Shown here: positions 1 through 7,800 of the stretch, piece by piece
Layout: every line of letters begins with the position of its first letter
Position numbering within the stretch: the stretch's first letter is position 1
NCBI RefSeq assembly: GCF_001905825.1
Contig: NZ_LIVV01000003.1
Coordinates: 166,901 to 230,900, forward strand
Length of the DNA: 64,000 nt
DNA from: Streptomyces sp. CB02009
Lineage (GTDB): Bacteria > Actinomycetota > Actinomycetes > Streptomycetales > Streptomycetaceae
Reading direction: 5' to 3'
Program-made: the position numbers and the translations under genes
Notes under the pieces: model-generated
Databases searched by the model: none
What the model saw: the letters and a program-made list of their open reading frames with translations, nothing else
What the model was told of the DNA's origin: nothing

Positions 1-267
1 CACGAGGACGCGGGACACCTCGTTGGCGCGCGTGACGGCGATGCCGGTGGCGACCGCGGCGGCCCGCACCGAGCCGAGCGCCTCGCGCAGCAGCTCCGTG
101 CGCAGCTGCGGCTGGTCCGCCAGCTCCGGCCGGTCGGCGTCGATCAACTGCACCGCCGCCTCCAGTAGGGCGAACGTGGCCTCGCCCAGGGGCTCGTGGC
201 GGTCGGCATCGGTCATGACGTCGCGCAGGGCCGCGGCCAGTTCCGCGGCGGGGGCGATCTGGGACAT
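1..267 (-). CDS. Hypothetical protein, N-terminal part (C-terminus beyond window)
   Basis: The reading frame starts with ATG at 267, preceded on the minus strand by a clear GAGGAG ribosome site about 7 bases upstream, and runs off the left edge after 89 codons. The visible protein begins MSQIAPAAEL and is rich in Ala, Leu, Glu and Arg, consistent with an all-helical domain (blocks such as LGEATFALLEAAV and LRTELLREAL). No family motif was recognised and no signal peptide or membrane span is seen. It is divergent from the peptide gene cluster, with a 261-bp gap, so it may mark the left border of that cluster. A regulator or housekeeping protein is possible, but nothing visible decides this. 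Confidence 0.6.
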   Translation of the reverse strand, partial: MSQIAPAAELAAALRDVMTDADRHEPLGEATFALLEAAVQLIDADRPELADQPQLRTELLREALGSVRAAAVATGIAVTRANEVSRVLV

Positions 268-528
268 GGGTCCACTCCTCAGGTTTCTCGGACGCGCGTG
301 CTCCCGCGTTCCGCTCCGGCCGACGGGGCTTCGGAGCGGCGGATTTCGACTGTAGGGCGGGTCGGAAGGGCGGCGGCGACAGGCACCGGCAACTGCCGCC
401 CGGCTGCCGCCCGGGGCGCCGGTCGGCGGGGTCAGGCGTTCCTACGATCGATGCCGAAGGGATGTTCCGAGCGATCCAGGACCTCCTTCTCCCACTTGTC
501 ATCCCACGATGTGGACGAAGAAGTGATG
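268..528. promoter_or_regulatory. Divergent intergenic region, presumed promoter of the precursor/NRPS operon
   Basis: This 261-bp gap lies between a minus-strand gene and the first cluster gene, so it must hold the promoter for the long plus-strand operon and probably one for the leftward gene. I see no convincing -35/-10 pair, no long inverted repeat and no riboswitch-like structure, including no obvious cobalamin riboswitch despite the B12-dependent enzyme downstream. Assignment rests on position only. Confidence 0.35.
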
Positions 529-1098
529 ATGCAGACTGCGGAATGGGCGTCCCCGGAGCGATCCGGGCCGCTGGACGTCGTTGTCACCGGACTGCCGTCC
601 GATGCGCACACCTGGAACCTCGTATTCATTCAGCTGCTGATCGAGGACCTGGGACACCACGTCATCAACCTGGGCCCGTGCGTCCCCCAGGACGAGATCG
701 TCGAATCCTGCGGCAAGTACCAGCCCGACCTGCTCGTGGTCAGCACCGTCAACGGCCACGGCTTCCAGGACGCCGACCAGCTCATCCGGGCGATCCGCTC
801 GCGCTGGGAGCTGGCCGGACTGCCCGCCGTCATCGGCGGCAAGCTGGGCGTCCTCGGCGCCGAGCAGCGGGCCGGGCACGACCGCCGGCTCCGTGAGGCG
901 GGCTTCGACGCGGTGTTCCAGGACGACCCGGAGGACGGTCAGGACGCGGGCCTCGGCGCCTTCGAGGCGTTCATCGCCCGCCTGGACGCCGAGCGCGCCC
1001 CGGCCGCCGGCCGCGTCCCCGTCGGCCGCGTCCCCGGCGACCCCGCCGATCTCGCCCCGGTGGCCTCCGCCGCCTCCCTCGAAGGGGTGGCAGGGTGA
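529..1098 (+). CDS. Glutamate (methylaspartate) mutase, small B12-binding subunit-like
   Basis: A 189-residue protein of the MutS/GlmS type, the cobalamin-binding sigma subunit that pairs with the epsilon subunit to convert glutamate to 3-methylaspartate by radical carbon-skeleton rearrangement. Visible B12-fold landmarks are Asp25-x-His27 (SDAHTWN), the Ser72 region (STVN) and Gly103-Gly104 (VIGGK). The classical DxHxxG box reads DxHxxN here; the His that would coordinate cobalt is kept. The C-terminal tail (after about residue 140) is Pro/Ala/Arg-rich and goes beyond the usual roughly 135-150 residue domain. In-frame starts GTG 523, ATG 526 and ATG 529 are adjacent; 529 is best spaced (about 7) from the GAAGAA site. 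It overlaps the next gene by GTGA. Confidence 0.85.
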   Translation: MQTAEWASPERSGPLDVVVTGLPSDAHTWNLVFIQLLIEDLGHHVINLGPCVPQDEIVESCGKYQPDLLVVSTVNGHGFQDADQLIRAIRSRWELAGLPAVIGGKLGVLGAEQRAGHDRRLREAGFDAVFQDDPEDGQDAGLGAFEAFIARLDAERAPAAGRVPVGRVPGDPADLAPVASAASLEGVAG

Positions 1099-2417
1099 CG
1101 TCCACGTCCTTCGGCCGGTTCGTGGCCGCGGCCCACGCCAGGGGCGCCCTCGTCGTCCAGCCCCGCATGGGCTTCTCCGAGCCCACCCGGATGCGGACCG
1201 GGCTCGCGGCCACCAAGGCCGCCACGGACGCCGTCGCCGGCACCCTCACCATCGACAGCTACACCAGGGTCTGCGACGAGCCCTCCGCCGTCCGCGCCCT
1301 GAGCGACGGCATCCCGCTCAACGGCTACCCGATCACCTCCTACAGCCCGGGCACCTCGCACTGGGTCCTGGACGGACTCGCGGACGACACCTTCCCCGTC
1401 CAGGTCCGGCACGGCTCGGCACGGCCCCAGCGGATCGTCGCCGCGCTCGCCAGGCTCGGCCTCACCGCGACGGAGGGCGGCCCCGTCTCGTACTGCCTGC
1501 CCTACGGACGCACCCCGCTGGAGGACTCCGTCCGCAACTGGGACGAGACCTGCCGGCAGCTGGCCGCCCTGCGCGCCGACGGCGCGGAACCCCACCTGGA
1601 GAGCTTCGGCGGCTGCATGCTCGGCCAGCTCTGCCCGCCGGGACTGCTCGTGGCCATCAGCGCCCTGGAAGGGGTCTTCTTCCACCGGGCCGGACTGCGG
1701 TCCGTCTCGCTCAGCTACGCCCAGCAGACCAACCCCGAGCAGGACCGGCAGGCGGTCCGCGCGCTGCGCCGGCTCGCGGCCGAACTCCTGCCGGACACCG
1801 ACTGGCACGTCGTCGTCTACACCTACATGGGCGTCTACCCGAGGACCACGCGCGGCGCCCACGCCCTCCTCGCGGACTCCGCCGAGCTCGCGGTCCGGGC
1901 CGGCGGGCAGCGGCTCATCGTGAAGACCGCGGCCGAGGCCCACCGCATCCCGACCGTCGCCGAGAACGTCCGGGCCCTGCGCATCGCGACGGAGGCGGCC
2001 CGCCGGGCCGCCGCGACCTCGGGCGCCGACAACGGCGAGGGCGGGGACGACGAGACGGGCAACCCCGTCTACGCGGAGGCCCGCGCCCTCGTGGACGCCG
2101 TACTCGACCTGCACACCGACCTCGGCAGCGCGCTCCTGAAGGCCTTCGAGCGCGGCTACCTGGATGTCCCGTACTGCCTGCACCCCGACAACGCCGGCCG
2201 CTCCCGCAGCCACATCGACGCTGCGGGCCGCCTGACCTGGTCGAACATCGGGGCCATGCCCATCGGCCGGGTCGCCGGACGCAGCGGCGCCCGGCTCACC
2301 GCGACCGGACTGCACGACGCGCTGACCTTCGTACAGCGCCGTTACGACCACCTCGACACCCGCACCGAGGACGTCGGCCCCCTCCCCGTCGACGCCCCTC
2401 TCCTCCAGGAGGTATGA
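1095..2417 (+). CDS. Glutamate (methylaspartate) mutase, large epsilon subunit-like
   Basis: A 440-residue homologue of MutE/GlmE, the TIM-barrel subunit that binds glutamate and, with the B12 subunit encoded just upstream, forms 3-methylaspartate. Recognisable segments are the N-terminal VQPRMGFS, the early GTLTIDSYTR, NGYPI near residue 77, the glycine-rich EGGPVSYCLPYGR substrate-site region, ESFGGCMLGQLCPP and SLSYAQQTN. The protein is a little shorter than clostridial epsilon (about 480). A charged insert (GADNGEGGDDE) sits near residue 320. It starts with GTG overlapping the previous stop (GTGA), so equal translation of both subunits is expected. In antibiotic clusters this enzyme normally supplies 3-methylaspartate or a derivative to an NRPS or PKS. 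No reactivating factor (MutL-like) is present in the window. Confidence 0.85.
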   Translation: MTSTSFGRFVAAAHARGALVVQPRMGFSEPTRMRTGLAATKAATDAVAGTLTIDSYTRVCDEPSAVRALSDGIPLNGYPITSYSPGTSHWVLDGLADDTFPVQVRHGSARPQRIVAALARLGLTATEGGPVSYCLPYGRTPLEDSVRNWDETCRQLAALRADGAEPHLESFGGCMLGQLCPPGLLVAISALEGVFFHRAGLRSVSLSYAQQTNPEQDRQAVRALRRLAAELLPDTDWHVVVYTYMGVYPRTTRGAHALLADSAELAVRAGGQRLIVKTAAEAHRIPTVAENVRALRIATEAARRAAATSGADNGEGGDDETGNPVYAEARALVDAVLDLHTDLGSALLKAFERGYLDVPYCLHPDNAGRSRSHIDAAGRLTWSNIGAMPIGRVAGRSGARLTATGLHDALTFVQRRYDHLDTRTEDVGPLPVDAPLLQEV

Positions 2418-2419
2418 CC

Positions 2420-3436
2420 ATGACCGTCACCATCGCCGAGGCCGTGGACGAGGCGCTCCTGCCGTTCCCGGCGTCGCCCGACGCGCATCTCACCGATCCG
2501 CTGACCCGGGCCACCCTGCGCGTGCAGAGCCACATGCTCGCCGCGACCCGCGCCTTCCTGACCGGCCAGGGCTTCCAGGAGCTGCTGCCGCCCATCATCG
2601 GCCCGGTCACCGACCCCGGCATCCGCGGCTCCAAGCAGGTGGACGTCGACTTCTACGGCCACAAGTACAAGATGATGACGAGCGCGATCCTCTACAAGCA
2701 GGCCTCGCTCCTCGCCTTCGACAAGATCTTCTACATCGCGCCCAACGTCCGGCTGGAGCCCCTGGAGACGGCCGTCACGCACCGGCACCTCGCCGAGTTC
2801 CACCAGATCGACGTCGAGATACGCGACGCCCGCCGCGAGGACGCGATGGACCTCGCCGAGCGGCTCGTCACCCATGTCGTCGCCGAGGTCGTCTCCCACA
2901 TGCCGGCCGAACTCGACGTGCTCGGCCGGGACGCCGACGCCCTGCGCCGGATCTTCGCGGACGCCTTCGGCCGCGTCGGCCACCAGCAGGCCACCGCCGA
3001 GCTCATCGGCCTCGGCCACCCCCAGGACCCGGCCGCCGAGATCGACTGGCAGGGCGAGGAGATCGTCTCCTCCCGCGCCGACCGCCCCTTCTTCATCACC
3101 GACTACCCCAAGGGCTCCCGCGGCTTCTACGACAAGGAGAACGCCGAACAGCCCGGCGTCCTGCGGAACTTCGACCTCATCGCCCCCGAGGGCTACGGCG
3201 AACTCGCCAGCGGCAGCGAGCGGGAGCACGACTACGCCACCCTCGTCACCCGCATGCGGGAGACCGGCGAGAACCCCGCCAAGTACGGCTGGTACCTGGA
3301 CCTGGCCCGCCGCGGCATCCCCGCCAGCTCCGGCTTCGGCATCGGCCTGGAGCGCTTCACCCGCTACGTCACCGGCCGGCAGGCCGCCTGGCAGGCCAGC
3401 GCCTACCCGAAGCTCCCCGGGGTGGTGTCGGCGTGA
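2420..3436 (+). CDS. Asparagine synthetase A / AsnRS-paralogue-like class II ligase
   Basis: A 338-residue class II aminoacyl-tRNA-synthetase catalytic core without an anticodon-binding domain. This matches the archaeal asparagine synthetase related to AsnRS, which adenylates the aspartate side chain and aminates it with ammonia. Motif-2-like LAEFHQIDVEI, and motif-3-like SSGFGIGLERFTRY near the C-terminus are visible; FFITDYPKGSRGFY and a Gly/Glu-rich loop also match the Asp/Asn-RS family. Placed directly after both mutase subunits, it is inferred to amidate 3-methylaspartate to 3-methylasparagine, or to activate that carboxylate for another nucleophile. ATG 2414 overlaps the mutase stop but lies on top of AGGAGGT (2407-2413); ATG 2420 has correct spacing and is chosen. 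It ends in a GTGA overlap with the next gene. Confidence 0.75.
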   Translation: MTVTIAEAVDEALLPFPASPDAHLTDPLTRATLRVQSHMLAATRAFLTGQGFQELLPPIIGPVTDPGIRGSKQVDVDFYGHKYKMMTSAILYKQASLLAFDKIFYIAPNVRLEPLETAVTHRHLAEFHQIDVEIRDARREDAMDLAERLVTHVVAEVVSHMPAELDVLGRDADALRRIFADAFGRVGHQQATAELIGLGHPQDPAAEIDWQGEEIVSSRADRPFFITDYPKGSRGFYDKENAEQPGVLRNFDLIAPEGYGELASGSEREHDYATLVTRMRETGENPAKYGWYLDLARRGIPASSGFGIGLERFTRYVTGRQAAWQASAYPKLPGVVSA

Positions 3437-4728
3437 GCACCGCACTCGTCGCGGACGGCTTCCCCGAGGAGCAGGTCCGGCAGCGCGCCCGGCACGGCGC
3501 CGGGGCGGTCTTCCCCGCCGAGGCGGGCTACGGCACCGGACTGCTCGGCGCCGTTCCCGCCCCGTCGCCGGAGCGGACCGGGTACGACCCGGAGGACGTC
3601 CTGGAACGGATCCGGATCGTGCCGCCCGTCTTCATGCCCGAGCGGCTGAAGAAGCTCATCGACCTCGCCCGCGAGCCGCTCTACAGCGACGTCGCGCTCG
3701 ACACCGTCATCGGCGGGTTCAGCAGCCGGCTGCCGCTGTACGTGTCGGCCTTCGGGTCCACCCGGGTCGCCAGCCACGACCTCGGCGAGGCCGCGGGCCG
3801 GCAGGCCGGAGCGCTCGGCATCCCGCTGGTCATCGGCGAGAACGTCGTCCCCGTCAACGGCTACCGCAGCGCGGGCGAGGCGGGCGCCTCCCCGCTGCTC
3901 GGCCGGATCGCCGCCTACGCCGCGGCGGCCGACGACGAGCACGGCGGCGTCGTCGTCCAGCAGTCCACCGAGGACGCCGACGCCGAGGTGTGGAACCTCG
4001 TCTACAGCGACCCCGTCACGGAACCCCTCCTCGCCACCGGCCGCCTCGCCTTCGAGCTCAAGGTCGGCCAGGGCGCCAAGCCCGGCCTCGGCGGACTCAC
4101 CCTCCTCGACCGGGAGACCGCGGGCCAGGTCTCCGAGCAGTACTCCCTCGACGAGGTGTTCGGCGCCGGCAGCGACCAGGTGCTCCGGGTCGCCAGCCCC
4201 GGCACCTTCACCGAGGAGATCCTGCGCCAGCAGATCCGCCTCATGCGCAACAACTTCCCCCGGGCCCGCGTGTGGGTGAAGCTCCACCCCGGCCGGGACG
4301 TGGCCCACGCCGCGGCCACCGCCTGGGCGGCCGGCGCGGACTCCGTCACCGTCGACGGCGCGGAGGGCGGCACCGCCTGGGCCCCCACCGGCTTCCTCGG
4401 CCACGTCGGCCTGCCGCTCGCCGACTGCCTGCGCCGGGTCGGACCCACCGACCACTGCCTCCTCGCCAGCGGACGCATGTGGGAGGGCACCCGCGCCGTC
4501 AAGGCCCTCGCCCTCGGCGCCCGCGCCGTCGGCCTCGGCCGCGCCGCACTGCTCGCCGTCGACGAGGACCGCGAGGCGGGCCTGACCCGGCTCGTCGAAG
4601 CCCTCGCCCTCGAACTGCGGATGCTGACCAGCGCGGTCGGTAAGTACCACGTGAACGGCCTGGATCCGGAGGACCTGCTCCTGCCGGACCGGTGGGAGCG
4701 GCCCCCGGCCGCCCCCGGCGCCGCCTAG
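3433..4728 (+). CDS. Free-standing glutamate synthase FMN-domain protein (GltB central domain-like)
   Basis: A 431-residue protein matching the FMN-binding/synthase half of glutamate synthase (GltB), without the N-terminal glutaminase domain. Typical landmarks are the early ILPPVF-like segment (RIVPPVFMP), QGAKPGLGG near residue 215, KLHPGRDV, and the flavin-phosphate loop VTVDGAEGGTAWAP, followed by ASGRMWEGTRAVKALALGARAVGLGR. The Cys cluster that binds the 3Fe-4S centre in GltB is missing: only two scattered Cys are present. It may therefore use another electron donor or do non-GOGAT amination chemistry; N-methylglutamate synthase also has a detached GltB-type FMN subunit. Fourth gene of a translationally coupled set, so it is inferred to work on the methylaspartate-derived precursor. 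The substrate is unknown. Confidence 0.72.
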   Translation: MSTALVADGFPEEQVRQRARHGAGAVFPAEAGYGTGLLGAVPAPSPERTGYDPEDVLERIRIVPPVFMPERLKKLIDLAREPLYSDVALDTVIGGFSSRLPLYVSAFGSTRVASHDLGEAAGRQAGALGIPLVIGENVVPVNGYRSAGEAGASPLLGRIAAYAAAADDEHGGVVVQQSTEDADAEVWNLVYSDPVTEPLLATGRLAFELKVGQGAKPGLGGLTLLDRETAGQVSEQYSLDEVFGAGSDQVLRVASPGTFTEEILRQQIRLMRNNFPRARVWVKLHPGRDVAHAAATAWAAGADSVTVDGAEGGTAWAPTGFLGHVGLPLADCLRRVGPTDHCLLASGRMWEGTRAVKALALGARAVGLGRAALLAVDEDREAGLTRLVEALALELRMLTSAVGKYHVNGLDPEDLLLPDRWERPPAAPGAA

Positions 4729-4833
4729 CCCGCCTCAGCACCACCAACGCGATTCCCAGTCGTGGCCGTACGGGATGTCCGGCACGCCGCGAGACCCGTA
4801 CCCGCCCGAACCTTCGAGAATGGTGTCGAGAAG

Positions 4834-7800
4834 ATGTCTCACCAGCACTCCGTCCAGGCTCCCGCCGTCGACATCGACGCGTACAACAGCACCGCCGTGC
4901 GGCTCCCCGAGGGCGCCCTGCACGAGTTGTTCGCCGCCCAGGCCGCACGGACGCCGGACGCCGTGGCGCTGGTGTGCGGGGAACGCGAACTCAGCTACCG
5001 CGGGCTGGAATCGGCCGCCACCGCCCTGGCCCACCGCCTGCGGGACCGGGGCGTGCGCTCCGGCGACGCCGTCGGCCTCTTCCAGGACCGCTCCCTCGAC
5101 TACGTCGTCGCGATGCTCGCCGTGCTCAAGGCGGGCGGCGCCTACGTGCCGCTGGACCCGCGCCAGCCGGAGGACCGGCGGGCGTTCATCCTCGCCGACA
5201 CCGGGGCCGTGCTCCTCCTCACCGACCGCGACGAGCCGGAGCTGGCCTTCGCCGGCGACCTGCCGGTGCTGAGGCCGGCGGCGGACGTGACGGTTACGGA
5301 GCGGGACGACCTGCCTCCTCTCGACGTGGCCGTGCATCCGGACGCGTTGGCGTACGTGATGTACACGTCGGGTTCGAGTGGTGTGCCGAAGGGTGTGGCG
5401 AACACCCATCGGAACGTCGTGGAGCTGGCGTTGGATCCGTGGTGGGGTGCGGGTTCCGGTGAGGGTGCGGGTGCGGGTGCGGGTGCGGGTGCGGGTGCGG
5501 GTGCGGGGGAGCGGCACCGGCGGGTGCTCGCGTACTCGCCGCTGGCCTTCGACTCGTCGACGTACGAGCTGTGGGTGCCGCTGCTGAGCGGGGGGACGGC
5601 GGTGGTGCTGAGCGCGCCGAAGGTGGACATCGGCGAGCTGGCGCGGGAGATCGCCGGGCAGGGCATCACCGCGGTGTACTTCACGACGGCCCTCTTCGAC
5701 GCGATGGCCTCGGAGGCGGTCGAGTCGCTCGCCGGGCTCGCGGAGATCTGGACCGGAGGCGACGTGCTCTCCGCGCCGGCCCTCCAGCGGGTCCTGGACT
5801 CCTGCCCGGACACGTCGGTGGTGCACGCGTACGGTCCGACGGAGTCGACGGTGTTCTGCAGCTACCAGGCCTTCGAGCCCGGTGAGCGGGTGGTGGAGCG
5901 TCTGCACCTCGGGGTGCCGATGGCCAACACCCGGATGTACGTGCTCGACGAGGAACTGCGGCACGTCCTCCCCGGGACCGTGGGCGAGCTGTACGTCGCC
6001 GGCAGCCATCTGGCCCGCGGGTACGTGGGCCGCCCGGCGCTGAGCGCGGAGCGGTTCGTGGCGGACCCGTTCGGGCCGGCCGGTGAGCGGATGTACCGGA
6101 CGGGCGACCTGGCCCGGTGGAACGAGTTCGGCGAGATCGTCTTCGAGGGGCGTGCGGACCAGCAGGTGAAGCTGCGCGGCTTCCGCATCGAGCTGGGGGA
6201 GATCGAGACCGCGCTCCTGGCCCACGAGTCGGTCGCGCAGGCCGCGGTCATCGTGCGGGAGGACCGGCCCGGCGACAAGCGACTCGTCGCCTACGTCGTC
6301 CCCGCCCTCGACGCCCGCGTCGACACCGAGGCCCTCCACGGCCACAGCGCCGATCGCCTCGCCGAGTACATGGTCCCCTCCGCGTTCGTCGCGCTCGCCG
6401 AACTCCCCCTGACCGCCAACGGCAAGCTCGACCGCCGCGCCCTGCCCCAGCCCGTGCTGGGCGGCGAGGGCGACGGTCGGGCCCCGCGCAACCCCGTCGA
6501 GGAGGTGCTGTGCGGCCTGTTCGCCGACGCCCTCGGCGAGCCCGCCGTCTCCATCGACGACGACTTCTTCCGCCTCGGCGGGCACTCCCTCCTCGCCACC
6601 CGCCTGGTGGGCCGGGTCCGCACCGCCCTCGCCACCGAACTCTCCCTCCGCGACTTCTTCCTGTACCCGACCGTCGCCGGACTCGCCCGGCTGATCGCGG
6701 CCGGCGCCGGGCAGGCCCCGCGCCCCGCGCTCACCGCCGCCGGCCGGTCCGACGACGACCTCCCGCTCTCCGCCGCCCAGCGCCGCCTCTGGTTCCTCGA
6801 CCAGATGGAGGGCCCCTCGGCCACGTACAACATCCCCCTCGCCGTACGCCTCACCGGCGCCGTCGACCCGGAGTTGCTGCGGCAGGCGCTCGGGGACGTG
6901 ATGGCCCGCCACGAGGTCCTCCGCACCACCTACCCGGTGCACGAGGGCGAGCCGCGCCAGCACATCGCCGACCCCGAGCGGATCACCGTGCCGCTCGCCG
7001 TCGCCACCGTCACCGACGACGAGCTGCCCGCCCGGCTCGCCGAGGAGACCGCGCACCTCTTCGACCTCGCCACCGAACTCCCCCTGCACGCCGTGCTGCT
7101 CGACCTGGCGCCGACCCGGAGCGTGCTCGTCCTCGTCGTGCACCACATCGCCTCCGACGGCTGGTCCCACACACCCCTCATGCGGGACCTCGGTGCCGCC
7201 TACACCGCCCGCGCCCAGGGCGCGGCGCCCGAGTGGGAGCCGCTGCCGGCCCAGTACGCCGACTACTCCCTCTGGCAGCGCGAGCTGCTCGCCGACCACG
7301 AGGAGGCCCAGCTAGCCCACTGGCGGGAGGCGCTCGACCGGCTGCCCACCGAGGTCACCCTGCCCACCAGCCGGCCCCGGCCGGTCGTGGCCTCCTACCG
7401 CGGCGCCACCCACACCGTGCACTGCCCGGCGGAGACCCACCAGGCGCTCAGCACCCTCGCGAGGGAGCACGGCGTCACCCTCTTCATGGTGGCGCAGGCG
7501 GCCACGGTGGCCCTCCTGTCCCGTTCCGGGGCGGGCACCGACATCCCCCTCGGCTCGCTCGTCGCCGGGCGGACCGACGAGGCCCTGGAGGACCTGGTCG
7601 GGTTCTTCGTCAACACCCTCGTCCTGCGCACCGACGCCTCCGGCGACCCGACCTTCCGCGAACTCCTCGACCGGGTCCGGGAGACCGACCTCGGAGCCTG
7701 GGCGCACCAGGACCTGCCGTTCGACCGGCTCGTGGAGACCCTCAACCCCGAGCGCTCGGCCGCCCGCCACCCGCTCTTCCAGGTCATGCTCACCCTCGCC

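Noticed and set aside
268..528. Cobalamin riboswitch upstream of the B12-dependent mutase.
   Set aside because: No B12-box-like conserved sequence or extended structure was found in the 261-bp gap.
4762..4833. N-terminal extension of NRPS subunit 1 from GTG 4762.
   Set aside because: The added 24 residues have no family similarity and no ribosome site. ATG 4834 gives a normal A-domain start, though its ribosome site is weak too.
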